From an uncultured Chthonomonas sp. (GTDB taxonomy: Bacteria > Armatimonadota > Chthonomonadetes > Chthonomonadales > Chthonomonadaceae), in NCBI GenBank assembly GCA_903859705.1, contig CAIONQ010000054.1, forward strand, positions 1-40,006: 40,006 nucleotides of DNA, written 5' to 3'. The translations under genes were made by a program, and so were the position numbers. Below, piece by piece: positions 25,454-33,331 of the stretch. The notes beneath the pieces are model-generated. The model did no database searches. It was not told the origin of the DNA and saw only the letters and a list, made by a program, of their open reading frames with translations. Each line of letters starts with the position of its first letter. Position 1 is the stretch's first letter.

Positions 25454-26959
25454 TTAGTTTCTTCGATCACCCATCGGGCCATGGCTTAACTCAGCCAGGC
25501 ACTCGAAATCTATATGTCCCCTCTCGGGGTCTGCGGTTAACAGGCGCACACGTGCCCGGTCGCCAACATCCAGCCCGGGCACGCCGCAAGTAACGCGCCC
25601 TTCAACGGGCGGCGAAAGTAGGCGAACATAGGTGCCCTTGGGCGAGGCACCGGTTACAATTGCCTCAAACACATCACCCAGATGCCGCTGCATCAGCAAA
25701 GCTGCACTTGCTTTTCTAACAAAGCGCTCTACTTTGCGGGCCGCGTTTTCACGCTCTGTACAGCTATGGCCAATCTGCTGCAGTTCTTCTGGTGTATATG
25801 GAGAAGACGTTTGCGCGAGAGCCGCTTTAATTAGCCGCTGGATAACCAGATCGGCATATCGGCGGTTGGGTGCAGTGGAGTGTGTGTAGCTCTGAACGGC
25901 AAGGCCAAAGTGCCCGACGTGTTCGGAGGGCGAACTAACTACATCATATTCGCCCGGGCCAAGCAGTTTAACGATGGATAGCGACAGATCTGGAAATCGA
26001 TCTGGATCCTGTTGACGGCGCGCGGTAAGAAACCGGGATAGTGCTACAGGATCGGGCTCAGCTGGCAGGGTCCAATTGTAGCGTTCTGCCAGTGAGACTA
26101 TTCGGTTCCAGCGCTCTGGCGACCGTACTACGCGCTGAAGTGACGGAATTCCACGTTGTTCTAAATAGGCAGCGATGCTGCTGTTGGCTGTAACCATCAG
26201 GTTTTCGATGAGAGATCGTGCTCGATTTTTGTGTGGCACATGAAGCGAGACCACCTGGCCGTTTTCAACAACCGGCTGCGCTTCAACCGTTTCAAAATCG
26301 AGAGCGCCGTTTTCGCAACGCTTCATACGCAGGCGTTCAGCAGCCTCTGCCTGCATCCGGAGCTGTTGCTCTATGCCGGGCACCGCCACGGCAGCATCGG
26401 GCAATGACCCATCGCCTTCCAACCAACTGCCCACTTCTTCATAAGAGAGCTTTGCATGGTTGTGTGTAAGGGCCACAAACAGTTCCACGCCGGCTACATC
26501 GCCAGATGGCTGAACGTCCATCGAAACAACGATAGCCGGGCGATCTGCCGCCGGTTTTAGCGATGTTTGATCTGTAGAAAATGCCTCTGGGAGCATGGGA
26601 TAGATGTCCGCGCCGGTATACACAGAGCAACGGTTGTGGGCGGCATGGAGATCTACCGGGCTGCCAGCTGGCGTAAGGCAATCCACATCCGCAATGCCAA
26701 CATAGATCCGAATAACATCTCCGGGGAGCTGCTCTGCCACTTCAATCTGATCCAAATCCAGAGAGCTCTGATTATCGATTGAAGACCAGAGGAGGGTGCG
26801 CAGGTCCCTAAAGGGCAACTCTCTGGCAGATTGTGGCATGGAAGAGTGCGAGGTTTGCTCTATTGCTTCGGCGGAGAAATTCACAAGAAATCCAGCTTCC
26901 CGCACGGCACGATCCGAGCGCTCCTTAAGATCAAATGCTGGCCTGTATTGATCACGCAT
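25454..26959 (-). CDS. RNB-domain ribonuclease (RNase II/R-like, compact form)
   Basis: I chose the ATG at 26959 (AAGGGG about 7 bp upstream) over a GTG 33 bp further up. The 501-residue protein has an RNB domain from about 45 to 415: SIDNQSSLDLDQIEVAE (61-77) with Asp62, Asp68 and Asp70 for Mg2+ binding, and STAPNRRYADLVIQR (361-375). An S1/OB-like C-terminal domain follows (about 430-490: GTYVRLLSPPVEGRV). The fourth acid of classical RNase II (DxDD) is Gln71 here, as in the compact subgroup that reads DLDQ. No cold-shock domains precede the RNB domain, so it is shorter than E. coli RNase II or R. It degrades RNA 3' to 5'. Confidence 0.93.
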   Translation of the reverse strand: MRDQYRPAFDLKERSDRAVREAGFLVNFSAEAIEQTSHSSMPQSARELPFRDLRTLLWSSIDNQSSLDLDQIEVAEQLPGDVIRIYVGIADVDCLTPAGSPVDLHAAHNRCSVYTGADIYPMLPEAFSTDQTSLKPAADRPAIVVSMDVQPSGDVAGVELFVALTHNHAKLSYEEVGSWLEGDGSLPDAAVAVPGIEQQLRMQAEAAERLRMKRCENGALDFETVEAQPVVENGQVVSLHVPHKNRARSLIENLMVTANSSIAAYLEQRGIPSLQRVVRSPERWNRIVSLAERYNWTLPAEPDPVALSRFLTARRQQDPDRFPDLSLSIVKLLGPGEYDVVSSPSEHVGHFGLAVQSYTHSTAPNRRYADLVIQRLIKAALAQTSSPYTPEELQQIGHSCTERENAARKVERFVRKASAALLMQRHLGDVFEAIVTGASPKGTYVRLLSPPVEGRVTCGVPGLDVGDRARVRLLTADPERGHIDFECLAELSHGPMGDRRN

Positions 26960-27115
26960 GCTGTATCCCCTTCTATTATCCAAAAGGTTCACCTGCGCGG
27001 TTTGTCATTCCTGCCGCCTGGCAAAAGTGGTACTCCTGTGCGTGGATGGCAGGTATACTCGGTGCATGTGTTGCGTTTGCTTTTACTGTTTGTTGTGCGT
27101 ACGGAGAAAGTTGCC

Positions 27116-27751
27116 GTGCTAAGTGAGCGGTTTATTAATGGATTTTTCCTGACCGGAGCGGTATTATTCGCTACAGGCGGTGCTGCAATGATCCGTAGTT
27201 CGCCACTCCAGGGTATTGGTGGATTAGCGCTCGCGGCCTATATGGGCACATTCTATTACCGCCTTAAAAATCATGAAAACTTCGACTTATCTTCACCCAT
27301 AGACGGTCGATTTATAGACAGGTGTTTGCGCGCGGTTGAATGTCGCTTTCACCGGAAGCCTAAACAGCAGTGCACCCACTCAAGCAGTTCTGCTATGCCG
27401 GAAGAAGTATCACAAACCTTACAGCAATTCTACGGCAGCAGTAAGCACGGCGACATACGTGCCAGCAAATGGAACAAGGTTATCTGCATTGGCTCAACAT
27501 CGAACCAGCATGCCCAAAAGGTGGCGGTAGCTACATCCGATATATATAGTGCAGTCAGAATCCGCGTCAACGCATTAAGCCAGGGAGCGGAGATGCTGCG
27601 GCCAGCAGGCAACCAGGCTGATCCAATGCAATTGCTACGCGGATGTACGGAAACCAGTAACGACACCACTTTGCTGAGGGCCGCCCCCACCGATTACCCG
27701 GCACATCAACCTAGAGAGGAAGTTGCTCATACGGTAGAAGTAAATCGTTGA
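27116..27751 (+). CDS. Small membrane protein of unknown function
   Basis: The frame is open from 26831, but its 5' part lies over the ribonuclease gene. I chose the GTG at 27116 because GGAGAAAG lies about 6 bp upstream. The 211-residue product has two membrane segments at about 8-24 and 29-45 (FFLTGAVLFATGGAAM and IGGLALAAYMGTFYY) in the first 50 residues. The rest is a hydrophilic C-terminal region without recognisable motifs, rich in Ser, Gln and Arg. I recognise no family. It may be real only in its N-terminal half; the tail composition is unlike the neighbours. It is divergent from the ribonuclease gene and convergent with the ATP-grasp gene. Confidence 0.4.
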   Translation: MLSERFINGFFLTGAVLFATGGAAMIRSSPLQGIGGLALAAYMGTFYYRLKNHENFDLSSPIDGRFIDRCLRAVECRFHRKPKQQCTHSSSSAMPEEVSQTLQQFYGSSKHGDIRASKWNKVICIGSTSNQHAQKVAVATSDIYSAVRIRVNALSQGAEMLRPAGNQADPMQLLRGCTETSNDTTLLRAAPTDYPAHQPREEVAHTVEVNR

Positions 27752-27805
27752 ACAATAGACGTTTGCTTGCCTAAAAGGCCGTTGGTTGCAAAATCCCTGG
27801 CAGCC

Positions 27806-28744
27806 CTATAAACCTACCGGGGTATTTCCGGATATCAGCAGATCGCAAAGGGCTTCTGTAATTGGGAGGCCGGCAGACTGTTCGTAGTAGGTGTACCCTG
27901 GAGATGGGTTTACCTCAAAGCATACCCAGCGGTCGCCGGTTGGTGAACGGCGCAAATCGATACCAGAAAATGCAAGACCGAGCTCACGAGAGAGTGAAAT
28001 GCACTTGTGGGCAATCTCATGAGGTAGGTCAATGGGCTCAATACAGGGGCTTTCGGAATCGGAATTGGGATAGCGGTAGTCTGCAGCACGGCTGGTTATC
28101 GAACATGCAAACACGCGCTCCGTGCCAAGTATCACATGAACGCGCACATCTGTCCCGGCGACATACTCCTGCATCTGCAGCGGACATGCACAGTTTTTGA
28201 GCCTGTTTATCACATTGTGATCGATCATGGCAACCTTGCTTCTTGTGCCACCTATTGATTTGTAGATGCACTCCGGGTGTTTAGCAAGGAAGTTTATTGC
28301 CTCTGCAGCGTCGGATGTAAGCAAAGTTTCTGGCGTATCGAATCCCGCTGCCTCAATTAGCGAGCTCTGGTATGGTTTTGAACTATTGGAGTGCATTGCG
28401 GACGGACGGTTAATTGCGAGCGCAGGGGTAAGGTCCGCCCACGTAAGCACTGCATCATCAAATAATTGTAATTTCAGCTCGGTTTCTGGATCATCTGCTT
28501 TCGCTGCTTTTAAGATTCGCCGAGAGTCGTAGGGCCGCATATAGAAGGCCGAAACCTGGCTCAGCTCTATTCGGCCAGAGTGAGTTGTAAGGTACCCTAC
28601 TGTTGGGTTGGTTTCTGAGAACTCGATTTCATGCTGACGGAACTCAAACTGATCGAGCCAGATTGTTTCGGCAGCACGGTCAGAAAGTTCTCTGTACACC
28701 GCTTTTAAGGGCCCATCCTGCTTGATGCCCCACAGAACAATCAT
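27806..28744 (-). CDS. RimK-like ATP-grasp ligase, third gene of the kelch operon
   Basis: The 312-residue protein resembles ATP-grasp ligases of the RimK/graspetide (MvdC/MdnC-like) type in length and layout. It has a pre-ATP-grasp region with INRPSAMHSNSSKPYQ (111-126), an ATP-contacting Lys162 in IYKSIGG, a hinge with MQEYVAGTDVRVHV (191-204; Glu193, Asp199, Arg201), Asp263 in GIDLRR and the metal-binding FEVNPSPGY (Glu277, Asn279). Such enzymes activate a carboxylate as an acyl phosphate and join it to an amine or hydroxyl. It overlaps the upstream gene by 4 bp (ATGA). The substrate is unknown; operon context points to a protein or peptide encoded just upstream. Confidence 0.88.
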   Translation of the reverse strand: MIVLWGIKQDGPLKAVYRELSDRAAETIWLDQFEFRQHEIEFSETNPTVGYLTTHSGRIELSQVSAFYMRPYDSRRILKAAKADDPETELKLQLFDDAVLTWADLTPALAINRPSAMHSNSSKPYQSSLIEAAGFDTPETLLTSDAAEAINFLAKHPECIYKSIGGTRSKVAMIDHNVINRLKNCACPLQMQEYVAGTDVRVHVILGTERVFACSITSRAADYRYPNSDSESPCIEPIDLPHEIAHKCISLSRELGLAFSGIDLRRSPTGDRWVCFEVNPSPGYTYYEQSAGLPITEALCDLLISGNTPVGL

Positions 28745-29418
28745 TGGTTACTTCCCTTGCACATACCATCAAGCGGACGCAGCAGTTCTTCGCATGGCGC
28801 GGGCATGGCATTGGCGAATACAAATTCGCCCTCGCTGTTGAAGGCTGCCTGAAGCAGCTTACAGCCAGCAGCATCTGCCAGGCGGAGCGCAGATTCGGCA
28901 GCCTTCGGAGACGGATATTTGATTACTGTGCCATTGAGAACGAGTACTTCGTTCACGTGCATGGTATCGATTGGTTGCAGTTTGGTAGAGCAACGGATGC
29001 GTTCGATAGCAGGTATCCCCAGTGCCGCAGCAGTGCAGCGCCATTTCTCCTGGCGCCAGCCCGGCCCGCAGAGGCTGCCTTCGCCGGGCCCATTTACAAC
29101 CGGAACGGGCAGAGTGGCAAGCCACCACATAAGCAGAGCAGTGAGCTCTGCAGCAACGTATTCCCTGTCTTCCTCCATTATGTGAGAGAGCTCTTGTGGG
29201 TACACCGCAAAGCGGCGTACAAGCACGCCAGAGATTGCCGAAATCTGGCACAGGCTGCCTTCGGCAACAAAGGATCCCTGGCCGGGAGCGGAAGTATTCA
29301 GCTTCCAGCCAGGGCAAGAGAGGTCTCTCACGGAGAGGAGCATGGCCCCGGAAGGGCCAAGAAATGATCTGGCAGCGAGCGCTTCGGGATCGCGCTCGCT
29401 GCCGAGTATCAGGATCAC
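28741..29418 (-). CDS. Half-ATP-grasp-like partner protein, second gene of the kelch operon
   Basis: It starts at GTG, 2 bp after the stop of the kelch gene, and overlaps the ATP-grasp gene by 4 bp. The 225-residue protein opens MILILGSERDPEA, like the pre-ATP-grasp strand of its neighbour. The stretch PVVNGPGEGSLCGPGWRQEK (about 105-124) aligns by eye with the neighbour's INRPSAMHSNSSKP region, followed in both by a helix and a (G)IPAIE/(G)FDTPET strand. The catalytic C-terminal part (EYV...D.R, FEVNPS) is absent. It looks like an ATP-grasp N-terminal half that lost catalysis and may bind or present the substrate. I know no named family for it. Confidence 0.6.
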   Translation of the reverse strand: MILILGSERDPEALAARSFLGPSGAMLLSVRDLSCPGWKLNTSAPGQGSFVAEGSLCQISAISGVLVRRFAVYPQELSHIMEEDREYVAAELTALLMWWLATLPVPVVNGPGEGSLCGPGWRQEKWRCTAAALGIPAIERIRCSTKLQPIDTMHVNEVLVLNGTVIKYPSPKAAESALRLADAAGCKLLQAAFNSEGEFVFANAMPAPCEELLRPLDGMCKGSNQ

Positions 29419-29420
29419 TG

Positions 29421-31244
29421 CTACTCTGCTTCCTTCTCTGCTGTAGGAGTTGAAGAGTGGAGCAGCGGGGTTTCTCCCACTGTGGGGCGCTCCTCTGGTG
29501 TGATTGGCGCGCGTAGCTGCTGCACCTGAGCAGATAAGGCCTCTACCCTATCCGAAAGGGATTGAAGAGCGGCCGTAAGCGCAGGATCAGAAGCAGGCAT
29601 TGTAGGGCCGGGATTGGATAACTGCTGCTGAAGGTTCTGAATGTTCTCAGCATCTTTAAGCTTGTTCTCCACAATTACTTTTTCGAGCTCTTTGATCTCG
29701 TGCTTTTCTACCTTGTGCTCCTTGATTTCGATCTTTTCTACCTTCTCAATCTTCTCGACTTTCTCGATTTTTTCGAGCTTAATCTCCTTAATCTCTTTGA
29801 TCTCGATCTTTTTGAGGCTAATGGTTACACTTTGCGCCGCCGATGGGATACCGTTTGCGATTACCACCATAGAGTAGTTGCCAGTGGGAGCACTTGCAGG
29901 AATGCTTACACTCGTGCTAACTGTTGCGGCACCGGTGGCAATGCCCATGGTGGAGTGGTTTGCAGTTCTGCAGTAGATAACCGCACCGGTAGCGGTGTTG
30001 GTGAGCCGAACAATGGGATAGTTAGTGGCCATCGTGGCGTCATCGCCATAGCAACAGCATTGAGATAGCCCATTTAGCTGATGGCCACTAAGGGTGTAGG
30101 TACCGCCACCATGTACGGATGCCGGGAACGCTGTGATTACAGGCCGCCAAGCGGCATTAGGCGCACCATCCGGGGTGTAGATAGCTATTCTATTGCTATG
30201 GCTGGAGAATAGCACCTGCCCCGTTGGCAGCATAAGCATTCTGCCCGTAAAGCATGGCCCGGATGCGTTAGATGGCGATGCGATTAACGTCGCAAGGTTT
30301 GTTGCCGGATCGTACTCAAGGAACTCGGTTGGGCCAGGGAACGAGCAGGGTGGCGACGGGCTTGCAGCTATCAGCACTTTGCCATTGGGAAGCAGCGCTG
30401 CAGGTGCATCAATAGGAAACAGGGTGTGCCCGGAGCCATCTTTCAGCGTAGGGCCAGCGCTCCAGGTGCCCGGCGAAGCTGGTGCGGGAGACGACGCGTA
30501 GATGGCTGTGTTGCCGGTGGCACCAATGGTGAGTGCATGCCCGGAAGCAAGAACTACTGTTGGGCCGATCTCCGCAACAATACCCGGGCAGCTCTGAGGC
30601 AACGTGGAAGGTGTGTTCCCGGCTGTTACCCAGCTGTTGCTTGCAGGCACATACTTTTCGGAACCGGGTATGGTGGTGCATTGTACCGCCAGCACGGTGC
30701 CATCTGGCAGAAGTGTAAACGACTCTTCAGAGCAGGAATCGAGCTTATTGGGGCCAGCGGTATAGGTTCTGGTAACGGGATCGAAAAACGTGGTCTGGCT
30801 GTTATTCAGATTACCGAGCAACACGCGTCCATCTGGCATTACACATAGCGGTACATCGCCCATCTGTGCCCAGCCGGGCGGAGTAGTAAGGTTTGTCCAG
30901 CTATTTGCCACCGGGTCAAAAAGCGTTGCAGCTGCCATATCGCAGCTAACGAGGTGGTTGTACTCCCCACCGGCAATAAACAGGGTGCCATCTTTCAGTA
31001 CAGCCGAACCAAAAAAGCGTGGGGCATAAGTAGGGCCACCGATGCCAGCGGAGAGCGCTGGATTATCGGGCATAGCTGGCACAGCCAGCCAGGAGCCAGT
31101 TTCATAATGACCGTGGCTATCCGGCACAAGCCGGTGCCAGCTGTGGGTATCCAGTTCATGAGCCATTACCGATCCATCTGTAAGCAAGAGCATGGTATCG
31201 ATATTGGCGGGAGGGTTGGCAATCAGCGACCAGGAACCAGACAT
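29421..31244 (-). CDS. Kelch/galactose-oxidase-like protein with E-set domain and Lys/Glu/Ile-rich tract
   Basis: This 607-residue protein has GAGGAGG before its ATG and no signal peptide. Residues 1-360 hold about six kelch-type units (MLLLTDGSVMAHE, AVLKDGTLFIAGG, CVMPDGRVLLGN, TLLPDGTVLAVQ, ALLPNGKVLIAA, LMLPTGQVLFSS), expected to form a beta-propeller. An E-set domain like that of galactose oxidase follows (about 367-477) with a CCCYGDD cluster (396-402) and NYPIVRLTN. Residues 478-530 are a charged tract of Lys, Glu and Ile/Val in short repeats (KEIKEIK, EKIEKVEK), then a coiled-coil helix (about 533-577) and a Pro/Thr/Glu-rich tail. The Cu-binding residues of galactose oxidase were not evident. 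It heads a three-gene operon with two ATP-grasp-type proteins. Confidence 0.85.
   Translation of the reverse strand: MSGSWSLIANPPANIDTMLLLTDGSVMAHELDTHSWHRLVPDSHGHYETGSWLAVPAMPDNPALSAGIGGPTYAPRFFGSAVLKDGTLFIAGGEYNHLVSCDMAAATLFDPVANSWTNLTTPPGWAQMGDVPLCVMPDGRVLLGNLNNSQTTFFDPVTRTYTAGPNKLDSCSEESFTLLPDGTVLAVQCTTIPGSEKYVPASNSWVTAGNTPSTLPQSCPGIVAEIGPTVVLASGHALTIGATGNTAIYASSPAPASPGTWSAGPTLKDGSGHTLFPIDAPAALLPNGKVLIAASPSPPCSFPGPTEFLEYDPATNLATLIASPSNASGPCFTGRMLMLPTGQVLFSSHSNRIAIYTPDGAPNAAWRPVITAFPASVHGGGTYTLSGHQLNGLSQCCCYGDDATMATNYPIVRLTNTATGAVIYCRTANHSTMGIATGAATVSTSVSIPASAPTGNYSMVVIANGIPSAAQSVTISLKKIEIKEIKEIKLEKIEKVEKIEKVEKIEIKEHKVEKHEIKELEKVIVENKLKDAENIQNLQQQLSNPGPTMPASDPALTAALQSLSDRVEALSAQVQQLRAPITPEERPTVGETPLLHSSTPTAEKEAE
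29655..29813 (-). repeat. Short repeats encoding the Lys/Glu/Ile tract
   Basis: Degenerate 9-12 bp units (on the plus strand TTCTCGATC, TTCTCGACT, TTTTCGAGC) encode EKIEKVEK-like repeats in residues 478-530 of the kelch protein. The tract is conspicuously T/C-rich compared with its surroundings. Confidence 0.7.
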
Positions 31245-31320
31245 GGGATCCTCCTCGGATACAATGGAGTTGGCGGCATCGCCAAACCATTGATGGGTGT
31301 TAACTTCTTACTGCTGGGTA

Positions 31321-31353
31321 ATCCGCCAAAGCTTGCATCGCTATTTGGCGGAT
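31321..31353. promoter_or_regulatory. Inverted repeat upstream of the kelch/ATP-grasp operon
   Basis: ATCCGCCAAA (31321-31330) and TTTGGCGGAT (31344-31353) form a perfect 10-bp inverted repeat with a 13-bp spacer. A smaller palindrome, TGGCG-GCAT-CGCCA, is at 31271-31284. They lie 27-110 bp upstream of the kelch start codon, so they are operator or leader candidates. No poly-T follows. Confidence 0.5.
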
Positions 31354-31467
31354 AAGAAGAAACAGGCGGTGCGAATTACTCATGAGTGCCTCAGAGTGGA
31401 TGCTCTGGAGGCGTTAGTGAAAGTTATTGCCAGATTGAAACTTATCAAGCCACCGGAGGACAAGAAC

Positions 31468-31581
31468 ATGCAAATATCCAGACAACAGAACGAAGCAATT
31501 GCCTTCGTAATCCTGCAATGCTTTGTTTCCGTTTACGTCGACAGGTGGACGAGTATAGAACTCACAATCTTGCCCGTTTAA
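31468..31581 (+). CDS. Possible small peptide gene (37 residues)
   Basis: An ATG with GGAGGA 8 bp upstream opens a 37-residue frame beginning MQISRQQNEAIAF with a hydrophobic stretch in the middle (FVILQCFVSVYV). It lies in the 703-bp gap between the divergent kelch operon and the Gfo/Idh gene. No family is recognised, and a frame this short can arise by chance. The rest of the gap (31245-31947) shows only the inverted repeat and scattered short frames. Confidence 0.2.
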   Translation: MQISRQQNEAIAFVILQCFVSVYVDRWTSIELTILPV

Positions 31582-31947
31582 GGTAAGTGCGGTCCCAATT
31601 TAATGCGTAACCACGATTGAAGTCTGTTGCAAATATTCAAATGTTCCAGAATTATTCACCCTTTTTTGTTTCATCGGAAATCGCCAACCGAATAACAACT
31701 GTTGTTTCCACAAACCACGCAAAAAGGTGGCTGCCAGCGCGATGATGCTTAACAAAGAAAACAGAGTGCCATTGCATGCACAATTGGAACGAAAGTCGAG
31801 CATGCCACCCGTCAGCGGGCGCGACACGACTGCATGTGTATCGAATAAATCAAAGGATAATTGCGCTTCATCAAACAAATTAATCGCGTACAGATACCGA
31901 GATGAGTGAATGCGGGCTTTGCTCGTGCTCACCAGATAGGACAGCGC

Positions 31948-33279
31948 ATGAAAGAGACAGCTGTAAGCAAGCTCTCCAACCCAGTTTCGCGTCGATCGCT
32001 AATAAAGACTGCCGCGGCAGCCGCGATTGGTGCCGCCAGTTTTCCAACCGTTGTGCCCGCACGCGCTCTTGGCCGTGGTGGCCATACGGCTCCGTCTAAT
32101 AGGATTGTTCTGGGCCACATAGGCGTTGGCGGCCAGGGCACACAGCACGTGGTGGGCGGCCCATGGACCCAGAAGGGCGGGATGACGGGCCGCGATGATG
32201 TGCAGGTGGTTGCCATTTGCGATGTAAACCAGGGCCGCAGAGACAATGCACGGCATCTGGTAAATGATCGATACGGAAACTCTGACTGCGCGGTTTACAA
32301 CGACTTTCGAGATCTACTTGCCCGCAAGGATGTGGATGCAGTGTTGATCGCTACCGGAGAACGGTGGCACCCACTCATATCAATGGCGGCGGCACGGGCT
32401 GGCAAAGATATTTATTGCGAAAAGCCAACGAGCGTAACCATTGCCGAGGCACAGGCCTTAAGACAAACAGTTCGCGATTATGGAATTGTGTTTCAGCAGG
32501 GAACGCAGCAGCGAAGCAGCTACTCCTTCCGTTTTGCATGCGAACTTGTACTGAATGGCTATATTGGCCAACTAAAAGAGGTTGTGGTTGGTGTTGCGGG
32601 TGGCCCCACGTACAAGCAGTGCACTTTGCCATCGCAGCCGGTGCCGTCTTACCTGGATTATGATATGTGGCTTGGCCCGGCCCCATGGCGGCCCTACAAT
32701 GCAGACATGGTGGGCGGCTGGATGGCCTATCGCGATTTCAGCGGTGGTGAGATGACCAACTGGGGCGCTCATCACTGGGATATGGCACAGTGGGGTAGCG
32801 GTAACCAGTTATCCGGCCCAACGTTGATCGTGCCGCCCAACGGGAAAGACGTTAAAGTACTTACATATCACTTTAAGAACGGGGTTACCTACACACGCGA
32901 TCCAGACAGAACCGCCCGGGAATCACCGGACGGTAATGGCGTGCTTTTTGTTGGTACAAAGGGCAAGGTTGCTGTTTGGCGATACGACCTGAAAACCTGG
33001 CCAGAAAACCTGAAACAGGTGAAGATTGGGCCAAACGAGATTCATCTGCATTCGGCAGAGAACCACCATACCGACTGGCTAAACGCGATTAGAACGCGCA
33101 GCCGACCGGGAGCGGATATTGCCATTTCGGCACGTTCCATCACCATATCGCACCTCGGCAACATAGCCTATGAGCTGGGACGCCCCGTGCATTGGAACCC
33201 GGATACCGAAACTTTTGTGAACGATCCGGATGCGGATCGGCTGTTCGCCCGCAGTATGCGGTCTCCCTGGCACCTGTAG
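31948..33279 (+). CDS. Tat-exported Gfo/Idh/MocA-family oxidoreductase
   Basis: I chose ATG 31948 (AGGA about 6 bp upstream) over an upstream GTG because it places the Tat signal properly. The 443-residue protein has SRRSLIK (Arg15, Arg16) followed by an Ala-rich hydrophobic segment, then a Rossmann fold with GHIGVGGQG (56-64), a strand ending VAICDVN (88-94), and the family's EKP motif (158-160, CEKPTS). The C-terminal alpha/beta domain contains GGEMTNWGAHHWDMAQW near 271-287. The family oxidises or reduces sugars with a tightly bound NAD(P). Export via Tat is common for such proteins in Armatimonadota and planctomycetes. It is first in a co-directional set with a HEAT-repeat and a discoidin-like protein. 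Confidence 0.92.
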   Translation: MKETAVSKLSNPVSRRSLIKTAAAAAIGAASFPTVVPARALGRGGHTAPSNRIVLGHIGVGGQGTQHVVGGPWTQKGGMTGRDDVQVVAICDVNQGRRDNARHLVNDRYGNSDCAVYNDFRDLLARKDVDAVLIATGERWHPLISMAAARAGKDIYCEKPTSVTIAEAQALRQTVRDYGIVFQQGTQQRSSYSFRFACELVLNGYIGQLKEVVVGVAGGPTYKQCTLPSQPVPSYLDYDMWLGPAPWRPYNADMVGGWMAYRDFSGGEMTNWGAHHWDMAQWGSGNQLSGPTLIVPPNGKDVKVLTYHFKNGVTYTRDPDRTARESPDGNGVLFVGTKGKVAVWRYDLKTWPENLKQVKIGPNEIHLHSAENHHTDWLNAIRTRSRPGADIAISARSITISHLGNIAYELGRPVHWNPDTETFVNDPDADRLFARSMRSPWHL

Positions 33280-33331
33280 AACGCTGGCCGGGCCGTAGCT
33301 TTGCGACCCCTGGCGATGGATCGATAACCGA

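Noticed and set aside
26831-27115. 5' extension of the small membrane protein frame
   Set aside because: It overlaps the ribonuclease gene and has no good start; a GTG with a ribosome site at 27116 is preferred.
31600-31932. 110-residue minus-strand frame upstream of the Gfo/Idh gene
   Set aside because: No ribosome site, no family motif and low-complexity composition; it overlaps the Tat-protein leader region.
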